Below, in pieces: positions 11,073-23,500 of a stretch of 64,000 bases of DNA. Positions within the stretch are counted from its first letter, which is position 1; each line of letters opens with the position of its first letter. This DNA comes from Butyriboletus loyo (Eukaryota; Basidiomycota; Agaricomycetes; Boletales; Boletaceae). Under the pieces are notes generated by a model, which had not been told where the DNA came from, searched no databases, and saw only the letters and a program-made list of their open reading frames with translations. The stretch covers positions 1 to 64,000 of the forward strand of contig JBBPSI010000104.1 in the NCBI GenBank assembly GCA_038093515.1, read 5' to 3'. Made by a program: the position numbers and the translations under genes.

Positions 11073-11880
11073 TTACTCGAACGTAAGGACGACACGATCA
11101 CCCTTTGGGTCGGGTTTTTTGGTCACGCTGACTTTGCAGTCGATCATGGACATGATGCCATCGCCGAACTGTGGGGGCATAGTGTTAGTTTTACCTACAT
11201 ACGGATTTGTGCGCGACATCATTGCAAGTACCTTCTCGTGAATGACAGACTGGACATGTTGTGCATGAGCATAAATGTCGGAAGAGTAAAGGCGATCGCA
11301 TACCTTGATGGCATGACCATAGACCAGAACACTCTACATCCATCATAGAGAGATCAGGCACAGTGCTATCCTACTTGGAAGGACGGCCCTCACCTCATAC
11401 AAACGGTAGATGACAGGATCAGTTGGAGGAACAGGACCCAGACCGCGGTTGGGCCACCAATGAGAACCCAACTCGCTCTCGATGGACACAGCTGAGATGC
11501 CTAGGACACGTGCGAGTGCTTCGATCTCGCTTTGGGACAGTTTCGCCTGGAACGAGCAACGATCTGACTCGTACATCGATCTATAATTTGAGTGTGCATC
11601 AAGACGCACCTGGCCATAGAAAGCCGCAGCCACCCAGATCTCGTCCTTTCCGATGGCTTCTGCTAATTTCTCAAAACTCAAGCCTGAAGAAGGTTCAATC
11701 TGAGAACTAGCGTCGATCAATGGCTGTTGTACCTGCGCGCGCCTTGGCTTCAAACAACTTGGCGAGGATAGGGGGAAGGTCGGTATATGGCCGGTTGTTG
11801 GAAGGGATGGACTGTCGTTTGAATAAGTGACCTCTGGTTGTGAAGATGGACCGCTATGGACTGACCGCTACGTGGGACAT
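11073..11880 (-). CDS. cynS: Cyanate hydratase (cyanase)
   Basis: Cyanase converts cyanate and bicarbonate to CO2 and carbamate, which decays to ammonia. It acts as a cytosolic decamer and both detoxifies cyanate and yields nitrogen. Hallmarks seen: GLSFEKLAEAIGKDEIWVAAAFYGQ (N-terminal DNA-binding-like fold), PPTDPVIYRLYE containing the catalytic Arg and Glu, and QFGDGIMSMIDCKVSV containing the catalytic Ser, ending KPDPKGDRVVLTFE. The model begins with a 15-nt first exon (11880-11866, MSHVA), then 11811-11733, then from about 11687, with later introns after FYGQ, RLYE and VYGHAIK. Length, about 160-165 residues, matches fungal cyanases. It lies 232 bp downstream of SDHAF3 on the same strand. 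Confidence 0.92.
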
Positions 11881-12112
11881 GGTGGTTTAGGGAAATGAGA
11901 GTTGAATATAGGACCCTTTATATTGCTCAGGTAAATTTGGGTTCATGAGAGCGATCACGGGCCGACAATACCGGAAGACTCTTTCAGGAATTAGGATGAC
12001 AATTCGTAGCCACAGACCGTCAGCCTTGGGATAGTTTCGGACTAGGAATAAACATTCCTCGGATTTGCGTAGCTAGACCAAGTGTATATGAGACCATATT
12101 GTGAAGACACTA

Positions 12113-12696
12113 TCATGATTTGCCATGTTCCGGGTTAGATCTATCCTCGTTGACGGGCTTCCAAACATCTTTCGACGCATGCATGAGCTCATGCAGTTGT
12201 CCTAGCTGTTCTGCGGACATCTAGAGGACGAGTACCAAGTCAACGAATCATCACGACCACGAACTGTATGTGAATCTGTACTTTCTCGAACACGGTGGGA
12301 TTGAGCTTCTTAAAGTTCGTGGCGCTCGGATCGTGGGGTAGTTCATCCAAATACATCTTCCACTGTGTGAGGAAACCCATGATATGTACAGGATTTGTAG
12401 CCTCCCGGTGACGGCGAAACTCTGTCGCAGTGAACGTTGAGCAAAAGCGAGATCGAACAAGAGCACCACCTACCATCCTTGACATACGCATCTCCAAGTG
12501 AACGCATCTCGATCGGGAGTTTCCTGTGTGCTCTCAACAATCTACGATACAATCTGAAACACGTCGATCCAACAGTACGTGGGATAGTCTAAAGGTAAAC
12601 TCACGGGAGGGGTGGGTATATGGTTGTACTGGCTTGGTAAAGGTTCAGAGGTTTTGAAGAAACGGATTGTGCTGCACGAACATAACTTGCATGCAT
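12113..12696 (-). CDS. SDH7: Succinate dehydrogenase assembly factor 3 (ACN9/SDHAF3)
   Basis: SDHAF3 is a small mitochondrial-matrix LYR protein that helps mature the iron-sulfur subunit of succinate dehydrogenase. The start at 12696 gives a basic/hydroxylated leader (MHASYVRAAQSVSSKPLNL) suited to mitochondrial import. After the first intron comes the LYR motif in LYRRLLRAHRKLP, then MRSLGDAYVKD-EFRRHRE, NPVHIMGFLTQWKMYLDEL and a short C-terminal helix MSAEQLGQLHELMHA. Three introns are inferred: after PPLP, inside KD|EF, and after VFEK (GTACAG ... CTCTAG). The stop is at 12113-12115. Length is about 130 residues, typical for the family. Confidence 0.9.
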
Positions 12697-15600
12697 CCCT
12701 AACGCCGGTTGTTAGATATTCGCAGACGAGTTTGTGGTATGCGTTAGTTGTGGGTTGACGAAAATCTTGGCGGGGCTCCGTTTGTGCTTACGTAAGCAGA
12801 CTCGTGTTGTTTCACTGAGTCAGCCAAACTTTACAGATTCCGTCGTCGTGAAGGAACGGCGAGTGGAAGCTCTGGCTTGTTCCACTCGGGACCAACCGAG
12901 GCTGTCAGAGGGACTCTGATGTTTGTCATGAGTACAAAGCCAGCGTTTCACCCGCTTCCCATCTTTTACATTAGCCGGGACAACCCGGATTGAATGTGGA
13001 AGCTCAAGTTGTGCACAACTTGCCTCGCAAACTTCCGAAAGTGACACCCAAAACACAGGGAGGACATTACGATAGCCGTACATGATGCTTCCCGACGCTT
13101 CAGTACTTCAGTAATCAACTGGCTGTTGATTCGAACCATCCCTGAAGTTGTGCCCACCAAGCATCTGATTATAAAAAAAAAGACCTTTCAAGTAGCCGGA
13201 GAATGGTCATGCGAACCCTTGGTCGACACGTTCTTACATTTCATTTTGTTCCGGTATTTTGTGAGATCGAAAGACGTGATCCGTGCCTTGCCCTGACCGT
13301 GAATTGGAATCAATTGAGATGTCGATTAGCTCGTGTATGCGATCCAGCGTTCCACGTACGAGTGAAATCATGCTACCCGATCGCACTTGATACAGGTACC
13401 TGGTATTGGTCATGTGGGATGGTGCCAACAAAATGTCCACCTCGTGTACGGTTTACCGACTCCGCCTTCTTTCCTTGCCCACCAGGTATCTGACAGGTCT
13501 GTCCAGGAGATCCGCTGTCAAACCGAGACATTGGAACGTCGATACGACAGCTGCCGATGCGTAAAATCCCCCTCCCTGTGATTGGCCGGCTGTCATTTTG
13601 CACGTCAAAGCAGTGAAATCAAATGGCATCGTTTGAAGCCTCGTTCCGTTTTCCTGATGAAAAAGTCATCTCGCTTGCACGGAAGTAATTCTGTCATACA
13701 TGTAACCAACCCAACGACTAGACCAGACGTCCGTGTCAACTTGCAACCGATCGCCAATCGCAGCAAGCACGTGCGGACAGGAGGACGCAAAAGACAATCG
13801 CCATGATCACCAGACAGCACCGATGAAGATCGGTTGGAGCGTTTTGTCCTCTGGCGTAACGTCCCATGGAACTTTATGTAGATCGATCACTGCAACGCAA
13901 GGGAGCAATTTCAATGGCCCTGTTAGGCGTTTCCTGGGTTCACCTACTAGCACTCGAATTGCTGCGAATCTGACGAGGGTAGACCTGGAATGATCCCATC
14001 GAAGGCGTCGTCAAAGCCACGCTCAGTTTCATCTACATACGGCCCTAGCATCATGTGGTAAATCTGAGAATGCCGATTCTTGTTACATCTGATGATGAAA
14101 CATCTGATAAGATGGTTCAGGTTTGGTTATACGGAGATTAACAAGACCTGGGAATCCAGAGAAAGTGTGGTTTGAGTTGAGTACATTCAGGGACATGAAG
14201 AGTTCTTGCCTTCATGTGCCTGCGCCTTCATGCTATTAGTGGAGCATCTTGGTGGTAGTAGGTCATTCCACCTCGCCGGGGCCCGCCGCCGTCGACGGCG
14301 TAAATATAGGACTTAATTTGAAGGCAATGCGAAGATTATGCGTGGGAAGGAGAGCGAGTGGTGCAAGTTTGCCTCGTCGACGCCTTCCGTGTAGGGCTAA
14401 CTTCTCTGCCTGACCGGAAGTTCACTTTACGACACGTTCCATGCTTCGTGGCGTTCCATCGCCACCGTCCAAATCATTGTCCGCGGCACCAGAGTCCTTC
14501 AATCGAGACTCCACCTCGAAACTTGTCGGACGGACACATGCACCAGGAACGTCCCCTCGTGTTCGTGCCCGTGTCACGGTGACTGGACTTTGGGCACGAC
14601 GTTCCATATCTAGACATGTCGACATGCACTAGTGCCAGCTCGCCTCCCTTTCACCGCTGCACACCTTCGAATCCGATACCACCCCATCAACGTCCGCATC
14701 GCTGAACTTGGACGGAGTTCAACGTTCAAGTCGGATCGATCGGCTTCACGTCCGGCCTTGACATTTTATCGATTTTCGATTCGATTCTTTTCGCGTCATG
14801 CGTCATGCGTTATCACAACCACTATCCGGTCCAACCCCGAACACACCATCATTCATTCACATGCACGTTTTTTTGCCCAAGTCCGACCTTCAAACCTAAC
14901 TTTGTACGTTGCTCTCTCCCTCCTTCCTCTTTGAACACCATCTTTTCGAGGTCACCGCTGTCACCGGCTGCCCAGCTGGCAGCGGTCCGAAACGGCGAGG
15001 TTCTTCTAAAACGCGCGACGGGTCGTTCGGCATTTGAAAACGAGGGTGGTGATGAAGTGCTCACTTTATTTACGACGCCACATGCGTACTGGTCGCGGAC
15101 AGAATATTCCCATTCAGCTCCACCCCTGTGCCCAATCGCCTGATGGGGATGGGGACCGAGAATACCAATGCCAATGCTAATGCCGACTTATCAACACCGA
15201 GACCATGCATATCATACGCGTATTTGTCCTTCCCGACCCCCCCATGGTCGCGATAGACGAATACGACGTCAGATGCTGGGGAAACAGACCCTCGGAACCC
15301 ACTCGTATGCCAACAACGAACGCGTGATACACGCACGGTCGATTGATTAAAAAAAAAACTGGCCGACAGCGCGGAGCTCCCCAGATCTCTCGAGATCGCA
15401 ACGTTCTTTGTACACCGCCGGCTCGATCCGGCGTGTGCTTTGATGTTTCGTCTTTTTTACTTGATCCCGTTTGGTACGCACGTGCCGCACCGCACCGTAC
15501 GTGGGATTGCCTCGATGATAAGAGTCGAATTGATACGCAGACCAGTGTTGATGGATGGACGGATAAATCTTTGAATCCCATATATCATATACCTGTGGGA

Positions 15601-16466
15601 TGACACCGCCGATCGGTGATACGGTGCCCAACCCCAACGGGAGGAGGCTGGGGCCTTTAAGGGGAGGGCGACTCGGACGATCGCGCCGGTCGGGGTGATG
15701 ATCGATATCGGTGACGGTGATGGAGGTGATGCCGTGGTGGTGGTGGTGACCCGCGACCGTTCAAACTTTCCAATCACGATGCGATGGGTCTGCTTCTCTT
15801 CTCGCGTTCCCCCCCTCCTCCTCCTCCGTACGCCGCAACGGTCAAATCTGACCGGGTCTGGCCAGGTCGGGAACAAAACATGTCGACACACCATCAAACG
15901 ATCTCATCTCATCTCACCATGCTCCGGATCCTGTTCGCCACGAGATGGCACGGACTCGGAAGTATTTATGTACATCAAGTGACCCCCCCCCCTTTTTTTT
16001 TTAATAAAAAAAACCCGTTTTGCAACGTACGGAATGTTATAATACTCTATAAATGAAAGAAAAAACAAAAAGAGAGACGGAAGGGATGTTTTTTTTGAAC
16101 GGCTGGTGTATGCATAAAAACAAGCAGATCAAAGGCAGGGGATTGCGAAACATGGACGTTCGAACGTGATCTAACAAAATGGTGGGCTGACTTGTATCTA
16201 CAATCACTGACATGGCTAAACGGCATCGTGCACAGATGCTACCGAGTACATAGAAACAAAACGTGTCACAAATAGAAAGCGCAGAAGAGAGAACCAAAAA
16301 CGAGACAGAATGAAGCATAGCGGCAGAGAGATCGATCAAGCTATTATTGTAACATGGACCACGAATGTTTCTTTTCTTTTCTTTTTTCTCTTCTCTTCTT
16401 TGCCTTTCTTCTTTACCTTTTTTTCATTATAAAAGAAAGGCAAATCACGGTGGAGAGTCCTTCCCT
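12697..16466. other. 3.8-kb gene-free interval
   Basis: No open frame here has a recognisable domain or coherent exon chain; the longest are around 100-145 residues and look random. It includes GC-rich stretches, the junction GCCCGCCGCCGTCGACGGCG near 14281, and a C-run/T-run/A-run junction near 15980-16015. T-rich DNA lies at the right end, where the GATA gene's 3' UTR should be. A noncoding transcript is possible but not shown. Confidence 0.4.
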
Positions 16467-19400
16467 TCAAGGTGGCGACGCGCCGCTCGAAACCGAGTGC
16501 GATGTTCGGATAAACGACTGTTGTGCATGCTGCATCTCCTGTCCGTACGCCTTTCCCGCCCACGGCGGCGGCGGCGGTCTAGGATGCGTGCGGCTCTGAC
16601 CTTGAGAATGAGCATAATTGGCGTTGCCTTGAGAAGGCTGTCCGTGTGCATGCGCAGCAGGTATCGCGTGCCCCTGCCCAGACCCAACCCCGTGCGGATG
16701 GAGATGCGGCGTCCCCGAACTCGCAGGCGGAGGGAGTTGCGTCGAAACTTGCGAGGGCTGTGCTTGTGCTTGCTGTGGCTGGGTTTGGGTCTGTGATGGT
16801 CCCTGTTGTCCTTGTCCCGACCCCGACCCGTTGTCCATGTTCATATTCATAGGCACGATCTGGAAGGAGCTCGTATGGACGCTTATCTTGTCCAGCTCTC
16901 CACTTCCATCCGAGCCGCTGCCAGAGCCACCGCCGGGGTTGGGTCCGTTCGCAGCAGCCCGACTAGCCTTTTCGCTCTCTGCAGCGCGGGTAGAGGCGCG
17001 GAGCATATCCATGTCTATGCGCATCATCGTCCCGGAGCCGCCTTCTGCAGCGAGTGCTTTATCACGTTTGCGTACGAGCTTTGCATAATCTATAAAATGG
17101 AAACAAGGTTTTGAGCACAGGCCCCCACGTGGCATGGTAGATGATACGCACGGAGGCCACAGGCATTGCACAACGTCCGGGCACCATCAGGACCTCGCCG
17201 CCATTCTGGCGTTTCTCTAATATTACACGAATGACACTTGCCAGGCGGTGTCGCGCGCTAGTGTTGTAAGTCCACTCAGTGATGCCCTCAAACCCACAGA
17301 AACGCAGGAAAAACACGCTCACACTTCTCTTTCTATACTTGTTCTTGCCAGCACCGACCGCACCCCCAACAGCCCCCGCCACAGAGCCAGTGCCACCTGC
17401 CGCTGCCGCTGCAGCCGCCAAACTCGTCGTGAGCGCGCGCTTGGTGCGAATGATCTCCATGTCTTTCTCTGCAGCACTGCGTTCAGCTATTGTTTGTCCG
17501 TCCCCTTGACCTACGCCAGCGGGTGAGTTTGAGAGATGAAGTTGAGAGACGTGTGGGAGGGTGGAAGTTTGCGTCTCTTCCCAGGGACGTTTGGGAGCAC
17601 GCGTGTCAAGGTCTATCGGTGCTCCACCCGAAGAACCACTTGCATTTAGTGCGGAATGAGAATTCGTTCTGTCACCAAATGCGGGTGATGAGATGGACGA
17701 ATGGGGCGCGGAGCCAGGAACTAGAGTGGACGATGACGATGCAGTAGGTTGATTTGCTAATTTTCCTGAAGAGGGTGACCGTAAGGATTCAAGAAGACGG
17801 ACCACTTCCTGAGCACGGTGGGTCATCTCTGCGAGCTCTTCCGGAGATGGTTGCGCGAGAGGTGTCGACGATTGTATTTGAGCTGCATACCCCATGAGAG
17901 TCAGAAACACGTCGCCGGGGAGATCGTCAGAGAACCAAGGCAACCGATAGATGCTCACTCACCATATCGAGTCGCAAAATTGTACAGCACCGTACAATGT
18001 TTCAACACCTCGTGCATGACGCCCTCCCTCTCTCGATTCCGTTCTCTCTCCCTCTGTTCTCTCTCCCTCAGCTCCGCTTGCCGCTCACGTTCTTTTTCCC
18101 TCTCCCTTTGACTCTCTCGCTCGCGTTCCCGCTGACTCTCCCGCTCACGTTCCCTTTCCCTTTCCCGCTCCCCCTGGCGTTCAAGTTCTCTCTCCCTTTC
18201 TCGTTCTCGTTCTCGTTCACGCTCCTCTTCGGCTATAGTATTCATTGAGAACCTCGCCTCCCTAGCATGCATGGTATCCACTGGAGAAACATAGGCAGGG
18301 CGCGGGGCCTCGGGATGATGAATCTGTTGTTGTGCTTGCGAATGAGTCTGAGTTGGGTGTGTGGGATGGACAGCTTGGGCAGGTAGCTGCGCAGAGTGTG
18401 GGGGTTGGGGTCCATGCGAAGGCAAATGAGACGAGTGAGATGAATGCGGGGTTGGTTGTGATGGCGAAATGTAGGATTGCGATTGTGAATGTGGTGGGGC
18501 GGCACTGGACGCATGTTGTGAATTGGGCGCTGGAGAATCAGTATAGCTTGGTGCTGTATGCTGGGACGGATAAGATGATAAACTCGACGAGTAACCATGG
18601 GATTGTCCAGTCGTCTGTCGTGTGAGCTGCTGCTGTGACGGAGGTGGCTGGGGAGGACGTTGTGAGGGTACAATTGCTGGAACGGGGACAGAATCAGGAG
18701 CAGTGTACCCACTCCGAGAAGGCTCGCTGCTGCCGACTGGATACGCGCCCGCAGAACGTGAATCACCAAACGAGGACCGTTGATCAGCATTGCCAGGAAC
18801 ATACTGAGGAGGTGCAGGTGGACCATGCTTTTGCTCGGCTGGCACATAGGACGATGGCACAGCAGACGTTTCGGAAGAGGCGTACCCATGCCTCGTGTCC
18901 TGAGTGGACAAATATCCAGATGTTTGCCTCGTTTCTGCGACGTACGGAGCACCTGTTCCTCTATTGCTGGCATGAGATTCTTGCCCGTGAGCGTAACCAG
19001 CGCGTGATTCCTGTGCGAGTGGAGGACGCGTCGGACCTTCCGGAGGATAGCTGACCCGACCGGGAGGATCCTGGGCATACCCGGATCCTGCGCGTGCCAT
19101 AGGTTCTGGAGCATGCGACTGAGGGTAGGTAAATTTTGTATCCTGAGTATATGCGCTCGTGCGTGGTTCTTGAGAGTACGACCGAGCTACCTCGGACTGG
19201 GTTTGAGACGGGACGTGCGCTTGGGCGTAAGATGTTCCAGGTCGCGAAGAGTCTGATTGGTGAGGATATGCCTGACGCGTCTCATGCTGAGAGTACGACT
19301 GGGAGTGCCTTGCGTCAACAGCCGCGGACGGAGGCACGGATGTGGGAGCAGGAGGGTAAGGATACATTTCATGACGCGAATCTATGCGCGCATCCGCGAG

Positions 19401-20535
19401 TTTTGGTTGCGCATTTGGGTACCGAACGCGATCTGGGATCGGAACGCGAGAGTCACTGAGAATGGCGAATCGGTCAAGCATGAGCACACGTTGGTGCGAC
19501 CCTAAGAATTACGTACCGGGTGTCCTGGACTTGTGGATGGCCGCGAACAGGTGGTGCTGGTCCTTGGCTCTCGTACGTTGTACTAGACCTTGCATCAAAA
19601 GTGTACGTGGATGCGGAAGTAGGTGGGGAGACGTAATGGGGTGGTGAGTGTGCGTGTGCGTGCGGTTGCGGTGGCTGAGTCGGGGTTGGAGTGGGCGAAG
19701 GAGGTGGGTGGGGGTAAGCAGAAGTAGGGGTTGGATATGCATGGTGAGAAGTGTATGAGGGACCATTAGCAGGGGTAGAAGCGTAGGATGGGGAAGTGGA
19801 GGGAGTAAATGTAGGGGAAGTTGTGTTTGTCGTATAGCCGGGAGAAGTATTATATGGCGTATACGGTGCAGAAGTGGAAGTGGAAGAATGGGGATAGGAA
19901 GGGGTGTATGGATGGGACGTGTTTGGGGTGTACGGAGACGGAGGGGGATAGGTTGATCGATGTTTTGGAGGAGGGGCCGGGAAGGCAGAGGTAGCACGCG
20001 GGGGTGCGGTGGTGGGTGTTTCGACAGTGGTTGGAACGAGGGGAGTCGTGCGCGCAAAGGACGACGGCTGACTGGCTGGGACTTGGGCGTGAGCTGAGGC
20101 AGGTGGGTTGGCGCCATGCGAATGCTGTTGCTGCCAAGTGGAAGTGTCATGGTCGTGCTGCTGCTGGCTCTGGGACGATGCCTGCCCCTGAAACGCGAAC
20201 GGCTGGCGATGAACGTACGCGGGTGCAGATGTCGGAGTGGGCGTTGGGTAACCAAACGCTGAGAAGGAGGTGCCATTGGTGGTCTGTGCAGAGGGCCCGC
20301 CTGCGGCATGGCTGGAAGCGGAGCCATTCACGTCCTGTCCGACGTCAAAGCCAGTATAGGCAGGCTGGTCGGGACCGGGAGGCGCGTCGTGCTGCTGGAG
20401 GGGCCGAAACTGAAAATTCAGGCTCTTGAGTGGAGGAAGGCGAAAATCATTGGAAGGCACGTGGGCGGGTGGATGAGGATTTGAATTGGAGTGGGGGTTG
20501 GAATGCGGAGGATAGCGATGGGTGTGGTGGGCCAT
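16467..20535 (-). CDS. GATA-type zinc-finger transcription factor, WC-2-like finger
   Basis: The gene encodes a nuclear regulator of about 1,150-1,200 residues. Order: a long Pro/Ser/His/Gln-rich N-terminus ([13 protein letters not shown], exon 20535-19517), a second disordered exon from 19455, and an Arg-Glu charged repeat (18010-18240). Next are a conserved-looking helix [14 protein letters not shown], an acidic/Ser linker with [20 protein letters not shown], and an Ala-rich helix before the zinc finger. The finger is spelled by a 96-nt exon (17162-17257) framed by KYRKRS and [14 protein letters not shown], 18 residues with [15 protein letters not shown]. This CX2CX18CX2C form is that of WC-2 and related basidiomycete factors. 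I do not see a PAS domain, so this is probably not WC-2 itself. A His/Gln/Pro-rich tail follows. Four introns are inferred. Likely disordered activation regions; targets unknown. Confidence 0.88.
18010..18240 (-). repeat. Arg-Glu coding repeat within GATA factor
   Basis: Alternating CG(T/C)-GAG/GAA codons produce long RERERE runs with interspersed Gln, Ser and Leu. This makes a highly charged, probably helical or extended segment. The purine-biased minus strand shows a matching pyrimidine run on the plus strand. Confidence 0.85.
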
Positions 20536-23500
20536 CGCACGAACGGGGCAGTGTCGGTGTTGGAGTCGGTGTTAGCGTCCGTGGTCTTCTGACAGGGAAC
20601 CGAGCTGGCAGGGTAAATAACGTTGAATGGAAACGAGATATCGCCGATGGTGATGACAGCGCACTGCGATGAAGATCTCCTCGACGGCTGGCCAAGTTGG
20701 CAAGTCGAAATTCTAAGACCCCAGACAAAATGGAACGTTGCGACGACTCGAACCTGATCCCAGCGACCGTCGGAAGAGAGTGAGTGAAGAAAAAAAAAAG
20801 AGGTGATATCGAGACGAAAAAACAAGCAACGACAATCAGTTTGACCACTGGGTCAGTGAACGGAGGGGGGGGACAGTATGGGCTTGGAATGGAATAGGTC
20901 GTCCGTGCCGCATCTCCCGATGGCGACGGATCTCACTTGCACCCGCTGACACGATGCAAATCTGCGGTCGTGTATCTTCCCACGCCCCGTGTTTGGCCAG
21001 CCACAGATTCCCCGATTCACCGATCCAGCACACCCCACCCAATTTTTCGCGAGGCCAAGCGCGGAAGACGACGTACCTTCTTAACGATCCTTCCGCGTTC
21101 TCGTATGGCGATGGGTCTCCCCGTCCACCCATCCGTGTATAAGAGGACAACCAACACCCTCCCGTGGCTGTCCGCACGGATGAATATCTCCCCTCTACCC
21201 ACAAGACCCAGACCAGGCCCCCGTGCGCACCTCCCTGCCACGCACTCCGGCTCACCCCAAATCATCATCATTCCTCCATCACTCCCTCCACGCTCTTGCA
21301 TGCATGCGTCCTCTCTTTCACTCTCTCCTCATTTGTCCGCTCCCCTCCGAACGATCCAATCCGATCCATCTCTCTTTATTAGGGTCCTTTTGTATTTCCT
21401 AATCGAGGCACCGTGGCACCCCGGATTGCCGTAAAAGACGCTTCTCGCCTCAGATTTATCTCCGATGTGCTACCGCTTTTCCCCTCACCACGTGTCATAC
21501 TGCATTTGGATCTCGATACAGTCATCTCGACTATGGCCCCCAGAGCCACATTCGATTCCTCCTCCTCGTGTACACCCACCACCGCACCGCAGTCGAGTTG
21601 GTCATAGCAAGGTGTAGCGGATAATGTTGTGTTTTTTTTCCGCCCTTACGCTCCGTTTCACACACCCCGTCGCGCTAGTTTCAATCGTTTCCACGTTCGG
21701 GTGTGCCTCAACCAGGCCCTGCAGATTTGACACCCGTGGACACCACGGGCTTTAGCGAGCAGTGACGGGTTCATACACGTGTCATCCAGCCCCCAGAACC
21801 AAACGTCCCTCTTATCACAACTCTGTTCACATGAACGCTCCGCTCCGCAGTCCAAAACCCACTGCGATCACCAGCGCACACCAACGAGTCTAATGCGCAT
21901 TTTTTATGACCGTGAAATGCAATCAAACTGTGTCATCCAACCTAATCCCAATCTTAGCTCTTCCAGATCGCGCGGTCTCCGAATTCGAAGCCTTCCATCG
22001 AGCGCTGATCATCCCGATTTCCCGCACAAGTCGGCGCAGCGCCGTGGTCCCATCCTCTGTGCAACGGGCCAGGTTCTATTCCACGTCGCAATTCCACTCA
22101 CGGCGACTACCATCGGTCACGTTCAAACTTCACTCACCAGCTCACCTGAGCATCCTATCATGATCCGAACCGTGAGTGAATCCCTTCATGACCTTCTCGA
22201 GGCAGCCTTCATTCTCCTTCATTCTTCCGCCGCGCGCCACGCGTTTGCTGTGAGTTTGCACGGGAATAAGATTGCCTTCATTAAGGTGGATTTGATTTGC
22301 CGTCGCGCGATCGTTGAGTGGACATCGTAATTTGACGTACTCAAGAGGTGTCGGAGCCGTAGGCCTGCTCTTTCACGACTTTTGATTTTCACTTGTCATT
22401 ACCGGCCAAGTGTTTGTCTCTGAGCCATGATTCTCGACTGATCTATTCGGCCTTTTGCCAGCTGGTTTGGGAGTCTTTAGGGGAAGAATCGAGACGGGGA
22501 CCTGTTTAGCTTATGTACCTGTCGCCGCTTCTCCTTGTCGAGTTGGCTGGAACTTCCTCTTTTCTCAGGGGCGTCCTTACGGACATTTTTGCTGCTTCAG
22601 AAAATGTAGAATCGCATTCCCCGCTTACCCACACCACCATGTCTCGGCAAACCCTAGTGGCACCCTAGCCCTGATTCATCCCTTTCTCTCTCAACATCCG
22701 TCATACTCACCGTTCCAGTCTCTCGGACATTGTGTCAAGGACACGGCGGCCAACGTGCTCAACGTTCAACTCTTGGAGCCAGTCACAGACTGCCCTGACC
22801 CTTTTTTTAAAAAAAAGGTGATCAAGGCGTGTTTTAGGTTTGATATCAATCAATCAGTGAATTCCCTATGCCACCGCTCACACTGCACTGCAGATATTGA
22901 TTGTCAATTCGCTACCAGCGTATATGAAACTGCGGACGAGCACTTGTCGAGGATGTGTGCTCAGGCAGCGTCCATGGCCTTGGACCCACTCTTAGGAGCT
23001 TGGGACTATGTCACTCGTTTGCAAATACCAGCTGAGCTCCGGTAGATGATTTCCCTCGCCCACAGTGCACGACCGGATGGCTAGTTTAAACTAGCTCGAC
23101 CTTCACGTTACGTCTCCCATCTCGTTCGTATCACACGTACGCGAGCGACCGCTCACCCTCGTGGCGACGTCGTGCCTCTACAATCCCTGCCTCACCGTTG
23201 GCGGCGCGTCTCCCAAGATCATCGTGCTATGAAAGAAACACCCCTCTCAGCATGCCATTATCTCTACCCCTCCCGCTGTTTACGGTCACAAAGACGGTGA
23301 ATGAACGAGCACACCTCACTGCACCAGATTCAGGCGTCAGGCCCCCAGGGCCGACCGTTAACGTTCAACGTTCACCATTTCACCATCCACAACACACGCT
23401 CCCAGAAGCACTGATACAATGGTGCGCACTCTGCTCTCCTATGCCTTCCATTCCATTCCACTTCATTTCACGCACGAGCATAGTACTAGGTTTGATGATC

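Noticed and set aside
13050..13160. Possible tRNA B-box (GGTTCGAATC on the minus strand)
   Set aside because: No matching A-box, anticodon arm or acceptor stem could be formed around it.
16365..16796. 143-codon plus-strand frame at the GATA 3' end
   Set aside because: It is antisense to the Gln/His/Pro-rich C-terminus of the GATA factor and Arg-rich for that reason.
18242..19114. 290-codon minus-strand frame in the GATA gene
   Set aside because: It is an alternate frame of the second GATA exon. The other frame joins correctly to both neighbours and leads into the zinc finger.
21779..22330. 183-codon plus-strand frame
   Set aside because: No recognisable motif. It lies in the presumed GATA promoter/leader interval and overlaps another frame of similar length.
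22455..23045. 196-codon plus-strand frame in the long GATA upstream interval
   Set aside because: No domain, no splice-linked continuation, and composition like a random open frame.
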